Shown piece by piece: positions 1 to 8,473 of a stretch of 64,000 bases of DNA. The position numbers and the translations under genes were made by a program. This DNA is from Hungatella sp. UBA3048 (lineage in GTDB: Bacteria > Bacillota > Clostridia > Lachnospirales > Lachnospiraceae), in assembly GCA_002367105.1 (NCBI GenBank), contig DFCS01000011.1, forward strand, positions 1-64,000. The letters run 5' to 3'. The notes under the pieces are model-generated. The model was given only the letters and a program-made list of their open reading frames with translations. It had not been told where the DNA came from and ran no database searches. Numbering within the stretch: the stretch's first letter is position 1; each line of letters starts with the position of its first letter.

Positions 1-82
1 TATTGCATTATATCCCAACTAAAATCTTTTTTCACTACACAAAATCACAAATATATAGTACAGTATAACAGAGGTGAAAATT

Positions 83-991
83 ATGCAGTTCTACAAAACT
101 ACTACCGATGAAACGTTAAGAGAAACCGCTGTTCATGGCAGCGATAAACACCCTATCGCATATTATGTTGACGATATCTGGCAATTCGACCTTAGATTCA
201 TAGACTGGCATTGGCATCGTGAGGTTGAATTCGTGACTGTCTTAAAGGGTACTATAAATTGTCTGATTGGCCAAAACAGAATTTGTCTGGAGAAAGGTTG
301 GGGAATCTTTATAAACAGCGGAACCATTCATCGCTTTGAAACCGATGACGGCGGCATCATGCCCAATATTGTATTTGCACCAGAATTAATCGCAACAGAA
401 AGGAGCCTGATTCATGACACATATATCTTACCTGTTCTGTCGTCCGGTCCTGCATATCAGATACTGGATCCTAATATTCCATGGCAAAACACAATATTGA
501 TGCTATTGGATAAAATCTATGATAAACAAGAACAAAATGAGGATTCTTTATCTCCTCTTAATACGCTTCTACTAACTACTGAGCTATGGAAACATCTATT
601 TCAAAACATAAATATTGAAACAGTCCCTGCAAATGGAGTAAAATCTGTCTTCCAAACTTCACGTTTACAGATTATGCTCCAATTCATCCATGAACATTAC
701 GCAGAAAATATAGGACTTGAGGATATAGCAAACGCTGCTAACATTAGTAAAAGTAGTACGTTAGAAACTTTTCGTCAGGGCATCGGCCAATCTCCGGTTT
801 CTTATCTTATTGAATACCGTTTAATACAGGCAGCAATATTATTGAAGAACACAAGAAAAACAATCATTAATATATCATTAGTTACTGGTTTTTCTAGTTC
901 CGCTTACTTTTGCAGAAAGTTCAAATCTCACTATAAAATGACTCCTGCTGAATATAGGAAACAAACATTACATGTTACCCCCTCACTATAA
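83..991 (+). CDS. AraC-family transcriptional regulator with cupin sensor domain
   Basis: About 302 residues. The N-terminal half is a cupin-like sensor with the WHWHREVE motif typical of AraC regulators of sugar genes. The C-terminal 100 residues carry the two helix-turn-helix units (IGLEDIANAANIS, then ISLVTGFSSSAYFCRKFK). The first HTH reads SKSSTLETFRQ where most relatives have a tyrosine-leucine-serine-arginine stretch, a small oddity. A GTG at 74 is in frame, but GAGGTG at 71-76 is correctly spaced for the ATG at 83, so I use that start. It probably senses a sugar or glycoside. The target is unknown; the nearest gene is the opposite-strand PHP gene. Confidence 0.85.
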   Translation: MQFYKTTTDETLRETAVHGSDKHPIAYYVDDIWQFDLRFIDWHWHREVEFVTVLKGTINCLIGQNRICLEKGWGIFINSGTIHRFETDDGGIMPNIVFAPELIATERSLIHDTYILPVLSSGPAYQILDPNIPWQNTILMLLDKIYDKQEQNEDSLSPLNTLLLTTELWKHLFQNINIETVPANGVKSVFQTSRLQIMLQFIHEHYAENIGLEDIANAANISKSSTLETFRQGIGQSPVSYLIEYRLIQAAILLKNTRKTIINISLVTGFSSSAYFCRKFKSHYKMTPAEYRKQTLHVTPSL

Positions 992-1231
992 CTCCAATTA
1001 CTTGATTGTGCGGATAACATCTATGAGTAAGCATATTGTTCTGCATTTGCCTATATTTTTACGCAATAGTAACTTGTTAATCTGACCTTTTACAAATTCA
1101 AAAGTGCTTTATCTATATTAAACATGACGTAAGTGAGTTACTTGGACGGACAATTGCAAAAAATGCAATATTATACTTGCCTAATGCATCCTATAAGTAT
1201 CTCACTACGGCCTTGTACCATTTATAAAATT

Positions 1232-2125
1232 TCATAAATCCAGCAGTCGATTTGTAAGCTTAACCAGTTCCTTATTACTAATTAAGCCTTTATATTCCCC
1301 TATGCTTACCAAAGGCTTCATCTTACCATAAAAACCACTGCCACATGTAGAAATCATATGTCTTTCGCATGCGATTTGACTGAATAACCCCGCTTGTTTA
1401 GGTGTATGATAACTGCTGAATGCCTCAATACCGTCTATTCCTTTTCTCAAAATCTCATCGAGCAAAAATTCCTTACCCTTTAAATTTACAGCAGGATGCG
1501 CCAACACAGCTATGCCTTTGTTACGATGGATTAAATTTATGACTTCTTCTAATGCAGGGTATTCTACTTTTGAATAACATAGTTTTCCCTGCGCATAAAA
1601 GTCCAAACAAAAATTGGTATATGGATCATCACTCCGCGAACCACCAGTCCGGTACAGGCTTAACAACGGATGATCCATGTACTCTGGCTTCTGCAATAAT
1701 ACCTTCGCAAACATACCTCCTGTCCACGACACTTTCCAATAACAGTCTTTTGATACGTTCCACATATCATTTTCTGTTATATGAAACCCTAATTCCTGCG
1801 TTAATTCAAGCCTATGAAGCGACACCTGAAAATTCTGCCTCTCAACATTCTGCTCAATCTGATCGAAATCGCTATGATGAAAATCAATTCCATACCCAAG
1901 TACACTGAACTTAGTCTCTTTATAAACACAATCAATTTCAATTCCGGCAATATATGTGATTCCTTTTTCTTCTGCCAATGTCTTCACTTCCATATTTGCT
2001 TTCGCACAGTTATGGTCTGTAATTGACATCATACTTATTCCTTGGCCGCAACAAAGCTCTACAAGCTCAATAGGTGAATATTCTCCTTCTTCACTATATC
2101 TGCTATGCACATGCAAATCTATCAT
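1232..2125 (-). CDS. PHP-domain metal-dependent phosphoesterase
   Basis: About 297 residues. The N-terminus has the PHP signature DLHVHSRYSEEG, followed by SITDHN, GIEIDC and the later AVLAHP motif. These supply the His/Asp/Glu ligands of a di- or tri-metal site. Members of this family hydrolyse phosphate esters, for example 3',5'-nucleotide bisphosphates (the YciV/TrpH group) or histidinol phosphate; the exact substrate cannot be read here. The ATG at 2131 directly abuts its GGAGA ribosome site, so the ATG at 2125, six bases further on, is the better start. The gene stands alone between two AraC regulators and points away from the second. A cytoplasmic location is expected, with no signal peptide. 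Confidence 0.8.
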   Translation of the reverse strand: MIDLHVHSRYSEEGEYSPIELVELCCGQGISMMSITDHNCAKANMEVKTLAEEKGITYIAGIEIDCVYKETKFSVLGYGIDFHHSDFDQIEQNVERQNFQVSLHRLELTQELGFHITENDMWNVSKDCYWKVSWTGGMFAKVLLQKPEYMDHPLLSLYRTGGSRSDDPYTNFCLDFYAQGKLCYSKVEYPALEEVINLIHRNKGIAVLAHPAVNLKGKEFLLDEILRKGIDGIEAFSSYHTPKQAGLFSQIACERHMISTCGSGFYGKMKPLVSIGEYKGLISNKELVKLTNRLLDL

Positions 2126-2393
2126 AATCATTCTCCAGTCTTAATTCCAATAAACTTAAAGTAATGTATCGTATCAAAAAAACAGTTTGTCATTATTTTT
2201 TCTAAAATGAAAATCTGTATTACTATGTTTCCAATTTATATATTCCCGACTATACAAGCTGTTACATATTATCCTCCTATTATTTTGTTTATCGTGATTT
2301 GCCTACTATTAGTAGAATATCGCCATATACTAATTGATTCAATTCTATTTCAGACGTATAATATAATAAAATCGACTGAAAGGAAATATGTTC

Positions 2394-3284
2394 ATGGGAT
2401 TACAAAAATGTGGTCTTAATTTAAACAGTGCTGGAAAAGAACTTCTTCCACACGGTTCATTAGAATTCCCCTGTGCGGGATACTCCGATAAATATACTGA
2501 AAATCCAGAAAATATCATACCATGGCATTGGCATGAAGAATTAGAAATAGCTTATATAAAAGAGGGTACATTACGATTGAAAATACAGTCAAAATCTTTT
2601 TTCTTAGAAAAGGGAGATTGTTTTGCTATAAATTCAAATGCTATTCATTATGCCTCCGCTTTTCCATCCTGTGAATTGCAAACTATTGTATTTAGCCCCT
2701 CACTTATTACAGGAAACAATGAATCAGTATTTGCAAAAAAATATATACTACCTCTTATCTCATGTACATCGTTTAACGGATACTTATTGAAATCAAGTGA
2801 AAACATAGAGACATCCAGCTATTTTGTAAATGCCTTTGAAGCATTGGAACATGAGATACCTGGTTATGAATTCATCATTCGTGAAAACTTATCAAAATTC
2901 TTTTTCTTTTTATACAATCAATTTGAAAAAGAAATTGAATCAGAAAGTATTGAGCTTAATAATGACAACCATCGTATCAAAAAGATGCTGGATTTTATAA
3001 ATAGCAACCTTACAGAAAATTTAAGCTTATCAGATATAGCAAAAGCAGCAGAAATTGGAGAAAGAGAATGTTTACGCTGTTTTCAGAGAACAATGCAGCT
3101 ATCTCCAATGCAATATATTTTAAAATATAGAATTACGCATGGCGCCGATCTGCTTATTAAAAAACCAACAAGAAGGATCTCTGATATATCCTCTTTATGT
3201 GGATTTAACAGCCCCAGTAACTTTTCAAAGATGTTTAAAAGATTTTATAACTGTACACCAAAAGAATATCGAAACCGCTCTTAA
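2394..3284 (+). CDS. AraC-family transcriptional regulator with cupin sensor domain
   Basis: About 296 residues, the same architecture as the regulator at 83-991: a cupin with WHWHEELEIAYIKEG, a long linker, then the two AraC HTH units (LSLSDIAKAAEIG and SDISSLCGFNSPSNFSK). It is clearly paralogous to the first regulator but diverged throughout. ATG codons occur at 2388 and 2394; the AAAGGA at 2379-2384 is better spaced for the second. It is divergent from the PHP gene, so the 2145-2387 gap probably holds both promoters. A hairpin terminator follows at 3329. Confidence 0.85.
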   Translation: MGLQKCGLNLNSAGKELLPHGSLEFPCAGYSDKYTENPENIIPWHWHEELEIAYIKEGTLRLKIQSKSFFLEKGDCFAINSNAIHYASAFPSCELQTIVFSPSLITGNNESVFAKKYILPLISCTSFNGYLLKSSENIETSSYFVNAFEALEHEIPGYEFIIRENLSKFFFFLYNQFEKEIESESIELNNDNHRIKKMLDFINSNLTENLSLSDIAKAAEIGERECLRCFQRTMQLSPMQYILKYRITHGADLLIKKPTRRISDISSLCGFNSPSNFSKMFKRFYNCTPKEYRNRS

Positions 3285-3328
3285 AGAATTAACATTTTAT
3301 TGCAATAAGAAATAGTTCTATCTATAAC

Positions 3329-3374
3329 AAAAGAAGCATCTACGGCAATATTGCTTACCGAATATGCTTCTTTT
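3329..3374 (+). terminator. Long-loop hairpin terminator after the AraC gene
   Basis: Arms AAAAGAAGCAT (3329-3339) and ATGCTTCTTTT (3364-3374) pair perfectly over 11 bp around a loop containing a second short palindrome (GCAATATTGC). The right arm ends in TTTT. It lies 44 nt after the AraC stop codon. The symmetry means it could act in both directions. Confidence 0.6.
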
Positions 3375-3425
3375 ACTAAGTCCAATTATTTCTGTCTCTA
3401 AAGTCATTACCAAACTTTTCACACT

Positions 3426-3578
3426 TTTGGATATGATGAATTTTGATAATGAATTCCTTGTGATAATCAGCATTGATGCTACTACCGGGTGCAGTTCAAC
3501 AAACTCCTTTGATGCCACTTAAAAAGAGACAGCCATCTCACGGTCAGAGGAGGTATTCATTTTAGCCGACTCTTCGAA
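3426..3578 (+). pseudogene. Fragment of a DeoR-family regulator, degraded copy of 22126-22278
   Basis: About 150 nt that match the effector-domain part of the DeoR gene at 21626-22390 with only scattered differences. They share the segments encoding DTMNFDKV-like, ISIDA and CSSTNSFDA. In this copy a lost base turns the DAALKK segment into an ACT-TAA stop, and the similarity ends abruptly at the SSK codons near 3578. No start codon or HTH is present. It is an orphan relic of a close paralogue of the DeoR regulator, separated from it by about 18.5 kb. Confidence 0.75.
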
Positions 3579-4181
3579 CCATTATTGTTGTATACCAGAA
3601 ACAGAAATATGCATTTCTGTTTTCATCTTTTTTCCATAAAGAAAAACAGTCTCTCCTGCTATAGCCTCCATGTTGCTATAATACTGTATCTCCGTTCTTT
3701 ACACGGGAAATGAAGCCTTCACCATTTAATGAGGCCGTATCAAGACCACAGCATCCTTGTAGCGTACTGTACCGAATATTGTATTTACATCTTCGAAATT
3801 ATCCAATTCAAAAATATAGTGGAAAAATCGATCTGTTTCAGCCCGCATATCATGTCCCGGAATTGAGATCATTCTACAGATTAACCAAGTATTTTCACTC
3901 CATTTCATTACTAACCAGTTAAATATTTCCAAAAAACGATTTCGTCCTACTTGCTGGTTCACCTTTATCTTTTCCTAGTATTCTGCCGCGGTTTATCAGT
4001 CCGAATGCTCTCTGAAGTCTCAATCGCTTAGACTCATATAGTCACTACAATCCACTTTAAAAAAGCTTATTTAACAATAAAATCTTATCTTTGTTCACAA
4101 ATTTCATTATAGAAACCTTTCCTTTTATTCTTAGCGTCTTCCAATGAATTATCAAATAACCCCCTATTTTCAATTCTGCGC
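3579..4181. other. Non-coding stretch between DeoR relic and GH1 gene
   Basis: No convincing gene. A 78-codon reading frame exists on the minus strand (3726-3962). It has no good ribosome site. Its last 40 residues (FELDNFEDVNTIFG and around) only faintly recall an ACT-type regulatory domain, so it may be a relic. The stretch 4040-4160 is AT-rich and could hold the terminator of the GH1 gene, but no clean hairpin was found. Confidence 0.4.
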
Positions 4182-5642
4182 TCAGAGCCATGCTCCATTG
4201 CTGGCAATCACATCCTTATACCATGCAAAGCTTTTCTTCTTATAGCGTTTTGAGTTCCCGTTTCCCTTATCATCCTGATCTACATAAATAAATCCGTAAC
4301 GTTTTGATATTTCAGATGTTGACATACTGATAATATCAATCGGCCCCCAGACCGTATAACCAATCAGATCAACACCATTTTTTACAGCCGCAGCCATCTG
4401 TTCAATATGGCGCTTTAAATATTCAATTCTGGCATCATCTGCAATTATTTCCCCAGGATTGTGAGTCTCCCGAAGACCAATACCATTTTCAGCCACCAAA
4501 AGCGGGATCTGATACCGGTCATATAATTTTTCCAAAGTAATGCGCAAACCAACCGGATCAATTTGCCAACCCCATTCACTGCTATCCAAATAAGGATTTT
4601 TAACCCCATTAACCAAGTTACCGGTAGTTAATTCCGTATTTTCATCAATCTGAGCTTTTGACAAAACAGTCATATAGTAGCTAAAGGACAAATAGTCAAT
4701 GGTATAATTTTTCAGCAATGTAAAATCTTCATCTTCCATTGCCACGTTAATGTTATTTGCTATAAAAAAAGCCTTTATGTAGCTGGGATAATAGCCACGG
4801 ACAAGAACATCGGAAAAGAACAGGTTCATCTGGTCATCATGTATGGCTGCCAGTACATCTTGGGGACTACAAGTCGCAGGATATCCCTCCCTCCGCGCCA
4901 ACATCCCCCCCATTCTTGCAGTCGGGCATATTTCTGCCAGTGTTTTTTTTGCCAGCGCACTGGCAAGAAAAAGATGATGAATAACCTGATACAAGTCATT
5001 CTTCTCGTTCTTAATAAAATCTTTGGGAACTGCTCCGCCAATATAAAAACTGTGCTGAATCACATTAATTTCATTAAATGCCATCCAATATTTTACATCG
5101 TCCTTGTATTCACTCATCACTACCCGGCAATAACGTTCAAAGAATACCAGTAACTCCCTGTTTAGCCATCCACCATATTTTATTGCCAGATGGATCGGCG
5201 TTTCATAGTGTGATAAAGTTACAATTGGCTCAATCTGATATTGTTTGAGAGTCTTAAATACTTTCCGGTAAAACTCCACCCCTTCATGATTGGGTATTTC
5301 TTCATCACCACGTGGAAATATCCGTGACCAGGAGATCGATAACCTCAGCGCTTTAAACCCCATCTCAGCAAATAATTTTATGTCTTCCTCGTACCTGTCA
5401 TAAAAGTGAATTCCCCATCGTTTGGGATAACACCCCTGTTCATCATGTAGCCGCTCTTCTATTTGAGCAATCGTCAATTCTTCAAAAGCAATATAGTTGG
5501 CATAATCCTGATCCTCAATATAAGGGGCCGTGTCTGCAACAGAAGGGCCTCGACCACCCTGATTCCAACTGCCCTCTGCCTGGTTTGCGGCAATTGCCCC
5601 GCCCCATAAGAAGTTTTCCGGAAAAATGATTTCATGTGCCAT
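4182..5642 (-). CDS. GH1 6-phospho-beta-glucosidase
   Basis: 486 residues, full length for glycoside hydrolase family 1. The N-terminus FPENFLWGGA, the acid/base motif AFNE (Glu191) and the nucleophile motif VAENG (Glu385) are all present. It would hydrolyse 6-phospho-beta-glucosides delivered by a PTS to glucose-6-phosphate and an alcohol or sugar. It is divergent from the PTS IIBC gene at 5787, which must be its transporter, and close to the RpiR regulator at 7197. GAGGAGG lies 11 nt before the ATG, slightly far. An insertion at residues 40-72 relative to many GH1 enzymes is also seen in relatives such as BglA-type enzymes. The cytoplasmic location fits the absence of a signal peptide. Confidence 0.93.
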   Translation of the reverse strand: MAHEIIFPENFLWGGAIAANQAEGSWNQGGRGPSVADTAPYIEDQDYANYIAFEELTIAQIEERLHDEQGCYPKRWGIHFYDRYEEDIKLFAEMGFKALRLSISWSRIFPRGDEEIPNHEGVEFYRKVFKTLKQYQIEPIVTLSHYETPIHLAIKYGGWLNRELLVFFERYCRVVMSEYKDDVKYWMAFNEINVIQHSFYIGGAVPKDFIKNEKNDLYQVIHHLFLASALAKKTLAEICPTARMGGMLARREGYPATCSPQDVLAAIHDDQMNLFFSDVLVRGYYPSYIKAFFIANNINVAMEDEDFTLLKNYTIDYLSFSYYMTVLSKAQIDENTELTTGNLVNGVKNPYLDSSEWGWQIDPVGLRITLEKLYDRYQIPLLVAENGIGLRETHNPGEIIADDARIEYLKRHIEQMAAAVKNGVDLIGYTVWGPIDIISMSTSEISKRYGFIYVDQDDKGNGNSKRYKKKSFAWYKDVIASNGAWL

Positions 5643-5692
5643 ATAAATATTTTCCTCCTCGTCTATGTTATTTGATATTTATTTTACATGAG

Positions 5693-5751
5693 CCGGGAAA
5701 ATAAAAGGTTGCATATTTTGTACCCCCGGCCAACCGGGAAAACGGTATAAT
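5693..5751. promoter_or_regulatory. Divergent bgl/PTS promoter with CCGGGAAAA repeats
   Basis: The gap between the GH1 and PTS genes has a consensus -10 TATAAT at 5746-5751 for the PTS gene but no good -35 at 17 bp. Instead it holds CCGGGAAAA twice (5693-5701 and 5734-5742, 41 bp apart) and the inverted repeat CCCGG-N4-CCGGG at 5725-5738 where a -35 should be. These GC-rich elements stand out in AT-rich DNA. They are plausible operators for the adjacent RpiR regulator; the link is inference. Confidence 0.5.
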
Positions 5752-5786
5752 ACACTTAATAAAATAAATTGAAGGGGATTTTGCTT

Positions 5787-7145
5787 ATGAATTTTGAACG
5801 AACCGCAAAGGATCTATTGAACATCATTAAGCCCAACAACATTGAAAATGTCACCCATTGTTCAACAAGGCTCAGAATCAAGGTTAAGAATTTGGAGCAA
5901 ATCGACTCCGGTCTTCTCGAAAAGACCGAAGGAGTGGTAGGAACGGTAATACAGGGGAATACTTTGCAGATTATCATAGGTCTGGAAGTCGGACGGGTCT
6001 ATTCGGCCTTTGTCAACCTATATCAGCCACAGAAGTCAGACGACAATAAGAATTCTGAGATTGTAGCCGGTAAAAAAGAAAATCTATTGTCCAAGACGCT
6101 CAGTTTTCTTGCTGCTGCATTCTTGCCAACGATGCCGATTGTTGTTGCAGCTGGTATGATTTCAGCAATTTTAAATATTTTGATCCTGACGATTGGCCTT
6201 TCAACAGATTCCTCCACCTATAATCTAATTAATGCCATCGCCAGTACGGGCTTCTTCTTTCTCCCGCTGTATGTTGGTTATGGCAGTGCCAGACAATTAA
6301 ATCTGAACCCGGTATACGGTATCTTTCTGGGAGCTGTTTTATTGAATGAAGGTATCAACGGTGTAGATAATCTCAGCTTTTTTGGCCTGCCAGTATTGAC
6401 CACTACATATTCCTATACCGGATTACCGGTAATGCTGGGAGTTATGGTAATGGCTCAGGTTCACAAATTCCTTGCGAAAAGAATTCCTGCATATTTCAAG
6501 GAGGTTCTGGTTCCTATACTCGTAATCACTTCCGGAACACTTATCACTCTTTTAATTGTCGGCCCTCTAGGAGTAATCCTGGGAGACGGAATTGCAGCAG
6601 TAATTGTCTTCATTCATAAGCAGGTTGGCGGACTGGCTTCCGCTCTTGTCGGCGCCTTCTTTGGTTTTACAGTATTAACAGGAACGAATAAAGCGCTGGT
6701 ACCTTTTATGGTTACCTCCTTAACGGCGCAGGGATATGATAATTTCCTGATTCCTGCAATGATGGGTACCAATATTGCAATTGGTACTGCTACCTTAGCT
6801 GTTGCTTACCTGGAAAAAGATCCGTTTCGGCGTGGAACTCAAATTTCAGCTGGTATAACCGGTTTAATGGGTATTTCAGAACCATCACTTTTCGGTATAT
6901 TAATTAACGACAAAAAAGCTCTCTATGGTTCAATGATTGGGGGGGCTGCAGGCGGCTTACTGGCTGGAACCGCAGGGCTGGCTCAAAACTCCATTGTCTC
7001 TGGAATTCCAGGACTGCCGACAATGATTATTTCTATTCCGCCATATGAGGGTCTCACCAATATGTACTGGGGAGTTGCAGTTATTCTTTTGTCAGGTGTT
7101 GTTGGGTTTGTTGCAACGATTATTCTTAAAAAGGGTAAAAAATAA
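5787..7145 (+). CDS. PTS EIIBC, beta-glucoside/glucose superfamily
   Basis: About 452 residues. The first 80 residues are an EIIB domain with the phosphocysteine in THCSTRLR (Cys25). Residues about 100-452 form a ten-helix EIIC permease. No EIIA domain is attached, so phosphate must come from an EIIA encoded elsewhere (for example a glucose-type IIA). It takes up and phosphorylates a beta-glucoside that the divergent GH1 enzyme then cleaves. A TTG at 5769 is in frame, but AAGGGG at 5772-5777 sets the start at ATG 5787. Confidence 0.9.
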   Translation: MNFERTAKDLLNIIKPNNIENVTHCSTRLRIKVKNLEQIDSGLLEKTEGVVGTVIQGNTLQIIIGLEVGRVYSAFVNLYQPQKSDDNKNSEIVAGKKENLLSKTLSFLAAAFLPTMPIVVAAGMISAILNILILTIGLSTDSSTYNLINAIASTGFFFLPLYVGYGSARQLNLNPVYGIFLGAVLLNEGINGVDNLSFFGLPVLTTTYSYTGLPVMLGVMVMAQVHKFLAKRIPAYFKEVLVPILVITSGTLITLLIVGPLGVILGDGIAAVIVFIHKQVGGLASALVGAFFGFTVLTGTNKALVPFMVTSLTAQGYDNFLIPAMMGTNIAIGTATLAVAYLEKDPFRRGTQISAGITGLMGISEPSLFGILINDKKALYGSMIGGAAGGLLAGTAGLAQNSIVSGIPGLPTMIISIPPYEGLTNMYWGVAVILLSGVVGFVATIILKKGKK

Positions 7146-7196
7146 CTTTAATACAGCAGTGGCAAAATACCCCCGGGATATTCTGCCATTGCTTCG

Positions 7197-8015
7197 CTAT
7201 AATCGTTTATTTTCATAACATCTTGCATATTCATAATATAAGAAATCAAAAAATAAATTTGTCGCATACCGCCGATACACCACTTCTTCTTTAATTGCCT
7301 CATCAGAAATCTGCTTAGTACCGTAATACAATTCATCATTACACAATCGGATTACTTCATCAAATATTTCATTGTCAAAGGTTTTATTAATTGTAACCAG
7401 ATAAACCGAACATTGAATTCCCTTCAATTCAGGGATTAAATGTTCTGCCATTACCCCGCTTACAGAAAAAACAATGACTATATCCTCCTTGGTAAAACGA
7501 ATTCCCATATTGCGATTATAGCTGACAATCACATCCCAAAAACAATCGAATTGCATAAACTGCATCTGCATATCTTCTACAAACCTGGTAGTTGATGAGG
7601 AAGTAACCCAGTATATATTACCAGCCTTGTGCATAACCTTGGCCAATGCTTTGATTCGGCCTAATATGTCTAACTTGTTATTCAGAAAAAAGAAAGGGAT
7701 CTCATTTAATTGTTTGATGTGTTCTTCTGTATAATTCTTACGTTCAAGCTCTTTCCCGAACATGCCGATATCGTATGGAACCTTAAATTCGCTTTTAAAA
7801 TCAAGAAAACTATCATAACCCAGTCTGCCAAAGAAACGTCTTACGGTTGCTCTTGATACATTGCATTCCGTTGCAACATCATAAATATTAACATCTTTGA
7901 TACAGGTGAAATTTTTCAAAAAATACTTTGCCAAGATTTTTTCAGTAGAATATAATGGGGATTCATTATATAACCGCAATAATAATAAATAAGTCCCGTA
8001 TCTTTGAACTGACAT
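7197..8015 (-). CDS. RpiR/MurR-family transcriptional regulator (HTH-SIS)
   Basis: About 272 residues. The N-terminal HTH_6 domain (KDVNIYDVATECNVSRATVRRF) is followed by a sugar-isomerase (SIS) fold with VTSSSTTRFVE and VIVFSVSGVM, where phosphosugars bind. GGAGG at five bases before ATG 8015 makes that start better than the in-frame ATG at 8036. It is convergent with the PTS gene, ending about 50 nt from it. The likely role is control of the adjacent PTS/GH1 pair in response to the phosphosugar. The SIS domain lacks some residues of classical members, so the ligand is uncertain. Confidence 0.85.
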   Translation of the reverse strand: MSVQRYGTYLLLLRLYNESPLYSTEKILAKYFLKNFTCIKDVNIYDVATECNVSRATVRRFFGRLGYDSFLDFKSEFKVPYDIGMFGKELERKNYTEEHIKQLNEIPFFFLNNKLDILGRIKALAKVMHKAGNIYWVTSSSTTRFVEDMQMQFMQFDCFWDVIVSYNRNMGIRFTKEDIVIVFSVSGVMAEHLIPELKGIQCSVYLVTINKTFDNEIFDEVIRLCNDELYYGTKQISDEAIKEEVVYRRYATNLFFDFLYYEYARCYENKRL

Positions 8016-8066
8016 GAGCGCCTCCACTTTATTCATTGAGAGATCAGGAGCAATAAATATATTGTA

Positions 8067-8241
8067 CTACAAAAAAGGGCTGGGGTCAAACGTCCATAAT
8101 GAGTTGGACTCATGGATGACAACTGCCGCTGCTCTACAGATTGATGAACTGGATACTTATATAAATGAACTAAATGCAGATATTGATACGGCCAAAAACG
8201 GAATTCATTATAAATACAATAAAAGCAAAGCTTCTGTCTAA
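8067..8241 (+). pseudogene. C-terminal remnant of an ISL3-like transposase
   Basis: The translated stretch GLGSNVHNELDSW ... ELDTYINELNAD ... IHYKYN follows the spacing of the C-terminal part of ISL3-family transposases. There, a W is followed by an EL..F...L..D..A segment and a YNNG motif. The frame then loses the expected G-EG-N-K motif after YN and stops. No terminal inverted repeats or N-terminal half remain. The identification rests on recalled family pattern only. No other gene is seen in the gap 8016-8473. Confidence 0.45.
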
Positions 8242-8332
8242 TGAATATTACTATCAATCAACTAAGAATGGAAAGAGCCATCTAGGTGCTTACAAAATAT
8301 GGAGCTATCAGTTTATAATATTATCATTTACA

Positions 8333-8387
8333 AAAAGAACAACTCCTCATGATGAAAGCACTCTCACGCATGTGGAATTGTTCTTTT
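8333..8387 (-). terminator. Terminator of the symporter/C-S lyase operon
   Basis: On the minus strand, arms pairing over about 14 bp (AAAAGAACAATTCC with GGAGTTGTTCTTTT, one G-U pair) are followed by a short T-run. It lies about 85 nt beyond the stop of the sodium:alanine symporter gene. Confidence 0.65.
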
Positions 8388-8473
8388 ATGTTTATAACCC
8401 ATTCATATCCATCTTTTTTAATTTTATTGAAAATGAATCCGTTTTCAAATACGATTTAATTCAATCAAAATAA

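Noticed and set aside
3726..3962. A 78-codon minus-strand frame with faint ACT-domain flavour
   Set aside because: No ribosome site, no full domain and no partner; kept only as a note in the gap description.
4826..5153. Open frames opposite and within the GH1 gene
   Set aside because: They are shadows of a gene with complete catalytic motifs and lack ribosome sites.
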